In this document: piece after piece, positions 17,568 through 26,091 of the stretch
How the letters are laid out: each line of letters opens with the position of its first letter
Position numbering within the stretch: position 1 is the first letter of the stretch
Assembly: GCA_029203125.1 (NCBI GenBank)
Contig: CP119317.1
Coordinates: 372,001-436,000, forward strand
Reading direction: 5' to 3'
DNA from: Candidatus Cohnella colombiensis
GTDB taxonomy: Bacteria; Bacillota; Bacilli; Paenibacillales; Paenibacillaceae
Length of the DNA stretch: 64,000 bases
The notes under the pieces: generated by a model
The model's input: only the letters and a program-made list of their open reading frames with translations
What the model was told of the DNA's origin: nothing
Database searches by the model: none
Translations under genes and position numbers: made by a program

Positions 17568-18269
17568 ATGAATGTTCTGATTACGGGTGCAGGTAGAGGA
17601 TTAGGCTATCAGTTAACTGAACAAGCAGTACTTCGCGGACACTTCGTCATTGCCTGCGTGCGTGGAGGGATTGAAGCTTCTGAATCGTTACAGGCTCTCG
17701 CTCGGGAGCATACGGATCGCCTTCGTATCGAGTCTCTCGACGTTACACAGGAAGAACAAGTGAGTCGGCTAAATGAGCAATTGCGAGAAGATTCTATAGA
17801 GCTTTCTGGAATAATAAACAATGCAGGCATCTTATTGGGACGTGAGCATAAGATCGCTTCACTTCCGATGCAACAACTTCGGATGACGCTTGATGTGAAT
17901 TTGTTAGGTCCGATGATCGTAGCTAAGCATCTTTCATCGCTACTGAGTGAGCATGCAAACGCCAAAATTCTCAATATTTCTTCAGAAGCAGGCAGCTTCG
18001 CGGGTGCGTATGGTGGAGACTATGCTTATGCGTTATCCAAATCTGCATTAAATATGTTTTCCAAGCAGCTAGGAGATGAGCTTCGTCCGCGTGGAGTTCG
18101 GGTGCTTGCGGTTCATCCAGGTTGGATTAGAACGGATATGGGTGGGGATAACGCGCCAAATTCGGCAACGGACAGTGCATTGGGTATTCTTGGTCTATTA
18201 GAGGGAACAACTCCCATTGCAGAACAATTATTTTTCGTTGATCATTTAGGCAAGGAGATGCCTCTCTAA
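17568..18269 (+). CDS. Short-chain dehydrogenase/reductase
   Basis: 233 residues with the classical SDR layout: VLITGAGRGLGYQL (cofactor-binding TGxxxGxG), the NNAG motif in IINNAGILLG, the catalytic Ser in ILNISSEAGS, and YALSK with the catalytic Tyr and Lys, followed by VHPGWIRTDMGG. Such enzymes use NAD(P)H. RBS GAAGAGGGG is upstream of ATG 17568. It lies in a run of short-spaced genes after lacI. The substrate is not deducible. Confidence 0.9.
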   Translation: MNVLITGAGRGLGYQLTEQAVLRGHFVIACVRGGIEASESLQALAREHTDRLRIESLDVTQEEQVSRLNEQLREDSIELSGIINNAGILLGREHKIASLPMQQLRMTLDVNLLGPMIVAKHLSSLLSEHANAKILNISSEAGSFAGAYGGDYAYALSKSALNMFSKQLGDELRPRGVRVLAVHPGWIRTDMGGDNAPNSATDSALGILGLLEGTTPIAEQLFFVDHLGKEMPL

Positions 18270-18315
18270 ATATATCTGAGATAATGAGCGTCAAGCATGA
18301 ACGGAGGCGAGTTCA

Positions 18316-18957
18316 ATGAAGCACATTGTAGCTGTATTAGGTGACTATTATCATGCAACTGAAGATAGCATGGCAGCATTGAAGCTGGCATTACAATCAT
18401 CGATCGCAACGGGACAATGTACGTTAAAGGTAATCTCCATCGATGAGTTAGTAGAAGCGTTAGAGAGTAAACCAGATGCAGTCATTATGTTTGCAGAGGA
18501 TCGACTAACACCTCAAGAGGATACGACTGTACGATGGATGACAGCAACAATAGCGAAGGCGATCACACAGTATGTCGATGCTGGCGGTGGCTGGCTGGCG
18601 TGGCATTCTGGGCTCGCTTCCTATGAACCTGATGGTCCATATATAAAGATGCTGCGAGGACATTTCCTTCATCATCCTCAGGAGCATCAAGTTGTTACAT
18701 ACACGGACTGTAATGGGACAGAAGCATTCGAACTTCTTGATGAGCATTACTTTGTTCAGTGTGATGAGATGCATACAGAGGTATATTTAAGATCGACATC
18801 GGTGGATGGACAATCGATTGCGGGTTGGCGTCATCTATATGGGAATGGACGTGTAAGTTGTCTTGCGCCAGCACATCGCCCAGAAGGACTACGACATCCT
18901 GAATTACTTAAACGGTTAGAGCATGCAGTGTTGTGGATTATCGGGGAAGTGGACTAA
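18316..18957 (+). CDS. ThuA-like protein
   Basis: 213 residues similar to ThuA-like class-I-glutamine-amidotransferase-fold proteins associated with trehalose or keto-sugar utilisation. Typical pieces are IVAVLGDYYHATE, AGGGWLAWHSGL, RGHFLHHP, and the late GRVSCLAPAHRPEGLRHPEL, which in ThuA proteins reads GRVFYTSLGH with a following P-E/HP-E element. The function of ThuA proteins is poorly defined; they accompany sugar dehydrogenases. Its stop overlaps the start of the next gene by one base. Confidence 0.75.
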   Translation: MKHIVAVLGDYYHATEDSMAALKLALQSSIATGQCTLKVISIDELVEALESKPDAVIMFAEDRLTPQEDTTVRWMTATIAKAITQYVDAGGGWLAWHSGLASYEPDGPYIKMLRGHFLHHPQEHQVVTYTDCNGTEAFELLDEHYFVQCDEMHTEVYLRSTSVDGQSIAGWRHLYGNGRVSCLAPAHRPEGLRHPELLKRLEHAVLWIIGEVD

Positions 18958-19772
18958 TGGGTAAGTTAGATGGCGTTCATATCGCGGTGACGGGTCCTCG
19001 TTGTGAGGTTGAATTTACGAGAATCGTAACGAAGATGGGGGGGCAACCATCGATTGCGCCCGCACAGGGTATTACCTATATGGATGCAAAGCAGTTGCAA
19101 GTGCAGATTGAAGAACTCATTCGGCATCGTGTCGATTGGCTGCTGTTAACGACTGGAATTGGGACAACAGCGCTCTTGGACCAAGCGGATGAACTCGGAC
19201 TGAAGGATCAGCTCTTGACCGTAATGAAACAGACGCCAATTGCCGCTCGGGGCTACAAAACCTTGAATGTGCTGCGCAAACTAGAGATCACGCCGACAAT
19301 AATCGCTGAAGATGGCACGACGGAGGGGTTATTTAAGGCTTTATCTGCGTACCCATTAGAAGGTGCTAAGCTTGCTCTTCAGCTTTATGGAGATCCGTCC
19401 CCGAAGCTGACGGAGCGGTTGAGACAATCGGGTGCACAATGTATCGAGCTTCTTCCGTATATTCACATTATGCCTGATAGGGGTCCAATTGATCTCTTAA
19501 TTGGGCAATGCTTAGACGGTACGATGGATGCTGTATTGTTTACAAGTACAGCGCAAGCCCGCTGTGTATTACAACGGGCGCGTGAGTTGAATGTTGATCA
19601 GCAGTTGCTTGAAACTTTCGACAAAAGCGTACTTGGTGTAGCTGTCGGTCGAGTGACAGCTGAAGCGATGCGTGAAGAAGGCATTACGCGAGTGTTGTTT
19701 CCAGAAGAAGAACGGCTTGGCTCTGCGCTACTTAGCGCTGGACGTTGGTTCGAGGAGCGTCGATCTACTTAA
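18957..19772 (+). CDS. Uroporphyrinogen-III synthase-like (HemD-fold) protein
   Basis: 271 residues in the two-lobed HemD fold: HIAVTGPRCEVEFTRIVTKMGG opens lobe one, LLLTTGIGTTALLD matches the TSxNGV region, PIAARGYKTLNVLRKLEI matches the GxxTAxAL region, and AVLFTSTAQARCVLQRA resembles the conserved late motif. HemD closes the tetrapyrrole ring. This copy is not near other haem genes and is coupled (1-bp overlap) to a ThuA-like gene, so it could be a paralogue with another role. ATG 18957 is chosen; the longer frame lies inside thuA. Its stop abuts the convergent kinase gene. Confidence 0.72.
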   Translation: MGKLDGVHIAVTGPRCEVEFTRIVTKMGGQPSIAPAQGITYMDAKQLQVQIEELIRHRVDWLLLTTGIGTTALLDQADELGLKDQLLTVMKQTPIAARGYKTLNVLRKLEITPTIIAEDGTTEGLFKALSAYPLEGAKLALQLYGDPSPKLTERLRQSGAQCIELLPYIHIMPDRGPIDLLIGQCLDGTMDAVLFTSTAQARCVLQRARELNVDQQLLETFDKSVLGVAVGRVTAEAMREEGITRVLFPEEERLGSALLSAGRWFEERRST

Positions 19773-21713
19773 TTAAATCGAATTCGATAAAGAGTTCTTC
19801 AATGGAAGCGTAAGCGTCAGTTCACTGTCAATCGGACCTAAAGTAATTGTTAATGAGCCTTGAAGTTGTTCAATATGCTCATTCATCGTTTGCAGGCCAA
19901 CTCCTGATGTATTTGGCAATGAGGATCGTCCGCAATACGTTAAACGCATATAAACAACATCGTCGTCGGAACCAATGCTGAGTCTGAAAGATTGTGGAAT
20001 GTTCGCAGGATCAAGCTTGATTGCTTCTTGTAATGTTTGAAACAGAACTCTCTTTTGCCATGTAGATAGGGCGGAAGGGAGTTCTTTAATGTGTTGCTCG
20101 AACCTACATGAATACATTTGCTCTGTGTCTCGTATTAATGCTCCAATCGCTGCAGGTAAATTGTAGTATCCAGAATCCGCACGCAACAGCCTTACGGACT
20201 GGCGAATATCTTCCAATCCTTGTCGAACGAGATCTTGTGCGGATATGAGCTTGGCCTGTGCTTGAACTTGATCTCTATTAATTAATCTCTTAGCTGCTTC
20301 CAATTGAATGACGACAGCGCTTAAAGTATGACCTACTGTGTCATGTATCCCACCAGTGACCCGATGTCGTTCTTCCATAATTAAGGTTTCTACCAATGCT
20401 TCAGTATTATCTCGCATGGATGCAGCTAACCTTTCGTGCGTAAGCTGAAGCTGTTCAGTTTGTAATTGAAGCTCATGAGTACGATCTTTTACGATCTGCT
20501 CGAGCGAACGATTGAATTCCAACATTTGGCGATTCATTGCTGTGTAACGATAAATAATGACCCGAATAAGACAGACTACGAAAGTGAAGATACCCCAGTA
20601 TAGGAAGTTGGTTGGAATCCAATCAAACCAGTCAAACGAGCTTCTTATCGGTTCGGGAAATATATTTTTTAGGATAAAGCGGAACATATGCATGAATGAG
20701 ATCAGCATCATGGAGAGAAAGCCAGCCATGAGCCAGATCGATTCGTTGTCCTTACTTTGTTTATAGGCGACACTAATCGTCCGGAATGCGGCGATCATGA
20801 CGAGTACGAAAATTGACAGATAGAAATTTACAGTCGTTGAATAGAACGACACACTCTTGAGAGACGCAGCAAAGATAAATATCGTATAGGCGAAGGAGAT
20901 CCATTTCAACCATTGATTCGTTCTGGAAAGAATAGTAGGGAAAACTTCTTTCAGAGCGCCAACAAAAGCGAACGTCCCGAGTGGTAGAAATACATTTTGA
21001 AAATAGCTTAATATTGAACCATTCCAGATGAGTGTGAGTAGTTGTATATTTGCAATCGCCGGAATACCGCCCGAGAATACTAATAGGCAAAAATAAATAT
21101 AAAGTCGATCACGTTGCGTAATATAAAGACCAAGTGTAACCAAACCACTGAACATCAGAAGTACGCCAAGGATGATTGAATCGAGGTCTTTGTGAAATTG
21201 TTTTAAAAAAAGGCTCGATTTATTATCGATATGTACGGTAGCAGTGATAGGTTCAAAGGACTTGTAGTGGACGAGCACATCGATCGTAGCGGGTAGAGGT
21301 AATGGCAACTCGACTAGCTTCATATTTCTCCCGGGGGTCCACCATTTTGAATCATCTGGTAAGAAATAAGCATAGATCATCTCATGATTTACAACGACCT
21401 GCAGACTGCCAATTCCCTCAATCTTTAAATAGGGATCCGTCAAATGATTTGAGTCAATCGGAATTCTTATCCAATAATTAATAGAAGGAATTGTTGATCC
21501 TTCTTCGTAAGACTGCCAGCCCTCGATAGGCGAGTTGCTCGCGTCAAAGCGTGGTTCAGCTACCCATTGCCATGTGCTACGATTAGGATTTTTTTCGGCA
21601 GGCGATATTTGCTGGAACATGATTACAGCCCAACTAATAAGACAAAGTGAAAGCAGGATGACGGTGCTCGTTCTAAGGAGCGGAGCATGGACCTTCCAAT
21701 TATGGCTTGTCAC
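19773..21713 (-). CDS. 7TM sensor kinase-like protein with a degenerate ATP-binding domain
   Basis: About 646 residues and a close paralogue of the upstream kinase. It has an N-terminal helix, an extracytoplasmic domain (about 35-170), seven helices (about 175-390), a coiled coil, and a HisKA_3 box EERHRVTGGIHDTVGHTL with phospho-acceptor His near residue 457. The ATP-binding domain is odd: where the paralogue has LQEGLTNGIRHG this protein reads LQEAIKLDPANI, so the N-box Asn is lost, and the G1 Asp is also missing. A G2-like GVGLQTM remains. GTG 21713 is chosen because GGGGGAG sits 6 nt upstream. It overlaps the paralogue by 14 bp. It may be a pseudokinase partner. Confidence 0.82.
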   Translation of the reverse strand: MTSHNWKVHAPLLRTSTVILLSLCLISWAVIMFQQISPAEKNPNRSTWQWVAEPRFDASNSPIEGWQSYEEGSTIPSINYWIRIPIDSNHLTDPYLKIEGIGSLQVVVNHEMIYAYFLPDDSKWWTPGRNMKLVELPLPLPATIDVLVHYKSFEPITATVHIDNKSSLFLKQFHKDLDSIILGVLLMFSGLVTLGLYITQRDRLYIYFCLLVFSGGIPAIANIQLLTLIWNGSILSYFQNVFLPLGTFAFVGALKEVFPTILSRTNQWLKWISFAYTIFIFAASLKSVSFYSTTVNFYLSIFVLVMIAAFRTISVAYKQSKDNESIWLMAGFLSMMLISFMHMFRFILKNIFPEPIRSSFDWFDWIPTNFLYWGIFTFVVCLIRVIIYRYTAMNRQMLEFNRSLEQIVKDRTHELQLQTEQLQLTHERLAASMRDNTEALVETLIMEERHRVTGGIHDTVGHTLSAVVIQLEAAKRLINRDQVQAQAKLISAQDLVRQGLEDIRQSVRLLRADSGYYNLPAAIGALIRDTEQMYSCRFEQHIKELPSALSTWQKRVLFQTLQEAIKLDPANIPQSFRLSIGSDDDVVYMRLTYCGRSSLPNTSGVGLQTMNEHIEQLQGSLTITLGPIDSELTLTLPLKNSLSNSI

Positions 21714-23658
21714 GATACACTCCCCCATTCTCCTCAATAGGCAGTTGAATTTTCAAGATACAGCCAGGAGTGCCCGGATCAATTGTAATCTTCCCTCCAA
21801 ATTGTTGAACACGATCAGCCATTGTCTGAAGCCCGAAGCCGAATTTTGTCGGCGCGTAGGTGTGCCCATTACTATTAAGTGTGAAATCTAAGTACTTGTT
21901 ATTCATCATTAAAGTGAATTCGAAGTGGGTGCTATCGCCATGACGAATGCCATTCGTCAGACCTTCTTGCAACGCTTGAAAGAGCACTCTTTTTTTCAGT
22001 ACAGTAAGTTCAACAGGAATCGGATCGATCCGGGCGATAATACGCACACCAGTCGTTTTCTCCGTTTCGTTAACGAGAGATAACATCGCTTCGTGAAGAT
22101 CGTATTGAGTGGAATCATTGCGAACAAGTCTAATAGACTGACGAATATCTTCCAAGCCACGGCGAACGAGTCCTTGTGAAGCAACGAGTTTTTGTTCAGC
22201 AAGAGCGGGATCGCGGGTTAAGAGTCGCTTTGCTGCTTCTAGTTGGACGATTGTCGCTGTCAGTGAATGGCCTATGGTGTCATGAATCGTTCCAGTAATT
22301 CTGTGGCGCTCTTCTAGCACCATTGTAGATGCTGAAGCCTCCGCTGTTTCCCTTAGTGAGAGAGTAAGCTTCATGCTCGCTTCTTGAAGCTCAAGCTCCC
22401 GTTCGTGCAGCTCTGCGGTACGTCTTATAACCATATTTTCAAGATCGGTATTGAATAGACTTAGCTGTTGATTCATGAGACTGAAGCGGTGAATAATGAT
22501 ACGGGACAAACAGAAGATGAATAACAATAAACCAAGTGATAGAATGTCAACGGGAATAACAGATGAAAGCTCTAGCTGTCTAATGATGTATCCATATAAC
22601 CCCGTTGTATAGTTGCGTATGACGTGTATGGATGCGGTAAAGGTTAACATGAGAAAACCAGACAGCATCGTGATGGAATCGGCGTCCTGCTTGTCTCTGT
22701 AAGATTTCCATATCGTATACAAAATAAAAAATGCAGTGACCCCAAATAGCGCAAGTAGGGGGTAGCTCAAATAAAGTACAAAGAGACTATTATTAAGCGT
22801 TAGACTCGTAATGAATGTAAATACAGTAAATGCTAGAATAATCCAGCGGAGAATGCGAAGAACGTGCGTGTGATTCGAATGAAGCAGTTCAATCATAATG
22901 CTTAGCGTACCGAAAACGCCAAGAGGGAAAATCGTAAGCTCAAGGTAACTCAACCAAGGCTGATCCCATAAAAGCTGGATAAGGTACGTACGTACAACAA
23001 CAGAGTAACAGCCACAACAAGCGACAAGAGCGAGATAGAGGTGTAGATTCGCTTTATTGATGGAATATAGATAAATGGAAATACAAAAGAAAAATATGAA
23101 TATCGCACCGAATATTAAAGCATCGATGTCCTTCTGAATGAGATAAGAGGTGAAGTCGCCTTTTCCGATGAGATAAATTTTGGGGGCCAGATGGATGTCC
23201 CCTTGTTGTTTAAGGAGTAGAACTAGCTCTGAAGAGTGTGGTGTAGGGAGTGGAACGAGATTCCAATGATAATTCGTATTTAATCGTTCGGCATGTTCTT
23301 CTGGATTATACGCGTAGATTCGATCTCCGTCAGAATAGACAGAAAGAGAGGATACATTCAAGATCCATAGCTGTGGCTCTCGAATAGCATCTTTTGGAAG
23401 CGATATACGAAGCCAGTAGGCATCAAGCTCAGAAGAGATGCCTGTTATATAGGGGAACCAATTGTTTTGTGGTGGTGCAGAATAAGCATAGTCGGTAGCA
23501 ACGGCGTACTGCCAGGACGACTCGTCTACATTTTGACGTTCAAGTCGACTGTTTCGTTCGAAGGAGGTCAGTGTCCATGCGAGTAAAAGCAATAAACCGA
23601 AAAGCACAATGTTCGTGCGTAACAACGGCAAATGTGCTTTGAGTCCGACTCCCCGCAA
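21700..23658 (-). CDS. 7TM sensor histidine kinase (NarL-type partner)
   Basis: 652 residues. An N-terminal helix (about 13-30) is followed by an extracytoplasmic domain (35-170), seven helices (about 177-390; 7TMR-like), a coiled-coil linker (400-445) and a HisKA_3 box EERHRITGTIHDTIGHSL with phospho-acceptor His459. The ATPase domain has the N-box LQEGLTNGIRHG (Asn near 569) and G2 box FGFGLQTM, though the usual Asp of the G1 box is replaced in LNSNG. TTG 23658 has AGGAGG 8 nt upstream. It lies between the response regulator and the paralogous kinase and probably autophosphorylates and signals to that regulator. Confidence 0.88.
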   Translation of the reverse strand: MRGVGLKAHLPLLRTNIVLFGLLLLLAWTLTSFERNSRLERQNVDESSWQYAVATDYAYSAPPQNNWFPYITGISSELDAYWLRISLPKDAIREPQLWILNVSSLSVYSDGDRIYAYNPEEHAERLNTNYHWNLVPLPTPHSSELVLLLKQQGDIHLAPKIYLIGKGDFTSYLIQKDIDALIFGAIFIFFFCISIYLYSINKANLHLYLALVACCGCYSVVVRTYLIQLLWDQPWLSYLELTIFPLGVFGTLSIMIELLHSNHTHVLRILRWIILAFTVFTFITSLTLNNSLFVLYLSYPLLALFGVTAFFILYTIWKSYRDKQDADSITMLSGFLMLTFTASIHVIRNYTTGLYGYIIRQLELSSVIPVDILSLGLLLFIFCLSRIIIHRFSLMNQQLSLFNTDLENMVIRRTAELHERELELQEASMKLTLSLRETAEASASTMVLEERHRITGTIHDTIGHSLTATIVQLEAAKRLLTRDPALAEQKLVASQGLVRRGLEDIRQSIRLVRNDSTQYDLHEAMLSLVNETEKTTGVRIIARIDPIPVELTVLKKRVLFQALQEGLTNGIRHGDSTHFEFTLMMNNKYLDFTLNSNGHTYAPTKFGFGLQTMADRVQQFGGKITIDPGTPGCILKIQLPIEENGGVYRDKP

Positions 23659-23732
23659 TAGCTATTCCTCCTGCCTCTGCTTTTAATATTTATATTGTAC
23701 AGGGGCGCTACGAATGATCATAGTGACAGGAG

Positions 23733-24395
23733 TCATATGACAGTCATATCTTTCAGCCAGAGAACAGCTTGTGTCCGATCATTTGTGCCAATTTTATCGT
23801 AGATCGTGCTGATGTAGTTTTTAACTGTACCTTCACTCATAAAGAGAAGTTGGGCGATTTGACGATTGTTACGTCCCTCGACCATCAATACGATGATGCT
23901 CATTTCCCGATCAGTGAATTTAAGATCCGATATTTTACCTCGCTTCTGTGCGGAGAAAGTGCGTTCTTCAGAAGAGGGAGTTGCCAATCTAGCAGCTAGC
24001 TTAATCGCAATTGAAGAAGGGAGCATCAGTTCACCTTTGGCTGTATCACGGATCGCTTGTAGTAGCTTATCTGTCGGGATGTCTTTAAGAAGAAAGCCTA
24101 CTGCGCCACTTGCTAGGGCATCTATGATGTAATCGTCCTCATCGAACGTCGTTAGTACAAGCACCTTCGTATGTGGGGAGTCCAGTTTTAGCTTCTTGAC
24201 AGCTTCAATTCCGTTCATGACCGGCATACGAATATCCATAAGCACGATATCGGGTTGAAGAGTCATTACGAGGTTGCAAGCTTCTTCACCATTTTCTGCT
24301 GTTGCAATCACATCTATATCATCTTCAAGCTGAAGAATGGTTTGTAAGCCATCTCTCATAAGTGTTTGATCATCAGCAATTAATATTTTCAGCAT
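23733..24395 (-). CDS. NarL/FixJ-type response regulator
   Basis: 220 residues. The receiver domain starts MLKILIADDQTLMRDG with the acidic pocket DD; the phospho-acceptor Asp is in PDIVLMDIRMPVMNG; Thr and Lys of the switch are in VLVLTTF and GFLLKDIP. The C-terminal LuxR-type helix-turn-helix reads LTDREMSIIVLMVEGRNNRQIAQLLFMSEGTVKNYISTIYDKIG. ATG 24395 has GAGAGGGGAT upstream and is preferred over the frame start. It heads a three-gene operon with two kinases. The palindrome GTCATATGAC upstream at 24487 is a candidate operator. Confidence 0.93.
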   Translation of the reverse strand: MLKILIADDQTLMRDGLQTILQLEDDIDVIATAENGEEACNLVMTLQPDIVLMDIRMPVMNGIEAVKKLKLDSPHTKVLVLTTFDEDDYIIDALASGAVGFLLKDIPTDKLLQAIRDTAKGELMLPSSIAIKLAARLATPSSEERTFSAQKRGKISDLKFTDREMSIIVLMVEGRNNRQIAQLLFMSEGTVKNYISTIYDKIGTNDRTQAVLWLKDMTVI

Positions 24396-24486
24396 CGGAT
24401 TATCCCCTCTCATTTCCATTATAATAGATTTCCAAATAATTTACAGTATTCATTATTTATGACATGAACGATGACCCCCGTCACTA

Positions 24487-24496
24487 GTCATATGAC
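24487..24496. promoter_or_regulatory. Palindrome GTCATATGAC between the response-regulator operon and the HD-GYP gene
   Basis: A perfect 10-bp palindrome in the divergent intergenic region (24396-24572). The same ten bases recur at 23732-23741 at the end of the response-regulator gene. A role as an operator for the NarL-type regulator is a guess. Confidence 0.3.
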
Positions 24497-24572
24497 CTTC
24501 ACCTTCGTTACGATAGAGTCATGAGTCGGTTGTCCGTGGGATGAATCGTATGAAGAGAAGGAGTGCTGGGAA

Positions 24573-25736
24573 ATGATTATTGTTCATATCAGTCAATGTC
24601 GTCCAGGAATGAAGCTAGGGCGCTCAATCTGCACAGAGCAAGGACATGTATTAGCGGGAAGAGGTTTCTTGTTAACAGAAAGCGCACTGAATCGATTGAA
24701 GCAGATGGGCTTGCCTTATCTTCATATTGAACAAGAAGGTACGGATGATATTGCTCCGGATCAAGCAATTACTGATGAGACGATCATTGTGCTACATGGT
24801 GCGCTGACACATATTATGGATGAACTATTCGATCGAACGCGAGAAAAGCTTTCAGCTTCAGTCGCACACTTTTGCCATGATGCTGTGAAGCTGCTAGTAG
24901 GTGATTTAAGAGCGCATAAGAATGAACTGTGTTTGCCAGTACATCTAAGCACGACATTAAGTGATGGAGAAAAGCAGCACTTCCTAGAGCATGCGATTAA
25001 TGTTGCTGTATGCGCAGCACGTTTGGGTATTGAAGAGAATTTGGCATCGGATGAGCTCCATGCGCTTACGATGGGGGCAATGCTTCATGACATCGGTAGG
25101 CTAATGCTCCCCAATGGTCTTCAAAGCCGCGCGACGCAAAGCGACCGCGCACAATATTTATCACATACTGAACTTGGCTATCGTTTGCTTAGAGATAGTG
25201 GCTTCCCAGCATTGACGGCGCAATGTGCGCTATTCCATCATGAGCGAATGGATGGCAGTGGATATCCGTTCGGAATGGAAGGGGAGCGAATTCATGCTCA
25301 TCACCAATGGATTAGCATCTTTGATATGTTCGATACATTGGTGAATGGACGGAGCAACGGTGTTCCTATGCTGCCACATGAAGCACTAGAGGTGCTTTTT
25401 GGCGGAGCAGGTACGCTATATGATATGAAAAAGGTGTGCAACTTTCGCGACAATATGGCGCTTTTTCCACGAGGGATGACGGTACGCCTAAGTACAGGCG
25501 AAGTGGGTATTGTGTCCGATGTGCATGAGGATAGCAAGCAACGTCCGATTGTGCGAGTCATTCGCAATTCGAATGGAGATTCGCTCTTGAAGCCCTATGA
25601 TGTAGATTTGAAGCAACAGCTTCATCTCATGATTAACGGGATCGGCAGTGATAAAGTGATAGGAGAATCGTTGTTGAAGCCAACACTTCAGGGACCGTCC
25701 CCATCGCGTACTAATGAACTCTTTCATGTGGTTTGA
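24573..25736 (+). CDS. HD-GYP domain protein, putative cyclic-di-GMP phosphodiesterase
   Basis: 387 residues. The N-terminal part (1-120) resembles the accessory domain of HD-GYP proteins (VHISQCRPGMKLGRSI). The HD-GYP core has AMLHDIGRLMLP (HD at about 172-173) and FHHERMDGSGYP (HHE at 222-224, GYP at 230-232). HD-GYP enzymes linearise cyclic-di-GMP to GMP using two or three metals. A C-terminal region (MTVRLSTGEVGIVSDV) is the common beta-rich extension. AAGGAG lies upstream. It is divergent from the two-component operon and is followed by tRNA-Thr on the other strand. Confidence 0.88.
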   Translation: MIIVHISQCRPGMKLGRSICTEQGHVLAGRGFLLTESALNRLKQMGLPYLHIEQEGTDDIAPDQAITDETIIVLHGALTHIMDELFDRTREKLSASVAHFCHDAVKLLVGDLRAHKNELCLPVHLSTTLSDGEKQHFLEHAINVAVCAARLGIEENLASDELHALTMGAMLHDIGRLMLPNGLQSRATQSDRAQYLSHTELGYRLLRDSGFPALTAQCALFHHERMDGSGYPFGMEGERIHAHHQWISIFDMFDTLVNGRSNGVPMLPHEALEVLFGGAGTLYDMKKVCNFRDNMALFPRGMTVRLSTGEVGIVSDVHEDSKQRPIVRVIRNSNGDSLLKPYDVDLKQQLHLMINGIGSDKVIGESLLKPTLQGPSPSRTNELFHVV

Positions 25737-25740
25737 ATAT

Positions 25741-25775
25741 AAAAAAGCACGACTCCTCATATTCGGAAGTCGCGC
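25741..25775 (-). terminator. Terminator of the tRNA-Thr transcript
   Basis: On the minus strand CGACTTCC and GGAGTCG form a stem with one bulge, followed directly by TTTTTT. It lies 23 bp beyond the tRNA 3' end. Confidence 0.7.
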
Positions 25776-25797
25776 ATCTTGTGAGTTTCGTTAATGG

Positions 25798-25870
<73 letters not shown>

Positions 25871-25882
25871 AAATCCTTTATA

Positions 25883-25911
25883 AGGATATTCATTTTCATA
25901 AAGAAAGTCAA
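25883..25911 (-). promoter_or_regulatory. tRNA-Thr promoter
   Basis: TTGACT and TATCCT with a 17-bp spacer on the minus strand. The expected start is about 6 nt before the mature tRNA 5' end. Confidence 0.6.
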
Positions 25912-26017
25912 GCGAAAATCGCATGGTTTTTTATGGTTATTCCACCCAGAGTGCTAGAGAAATAATAGGTGAAAGTCGAATACAATAAGCAGGGCTGTTA
26001 AACATCCTAGGCACTTG

Positions 26018-26043
26018 AAAAGGTCGGAACGAGTCCGACCTTT
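26018..26043 (-). terminator. Terminator after the zinc-ribbon surface-protein operon
   Basis: AAAGGTCGGA and TCCGACCTTT form a perfect 10-bp stem with a 5-nt loop. On the minus strand it is followed by TTTT context, matching the end of the gene at 26092. Confidence 0.85.
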
Positions 26044-26091
26044 GCGAAGAGAATACTATTCATTTCAATTACAGTGAGATCGGATCACAGT

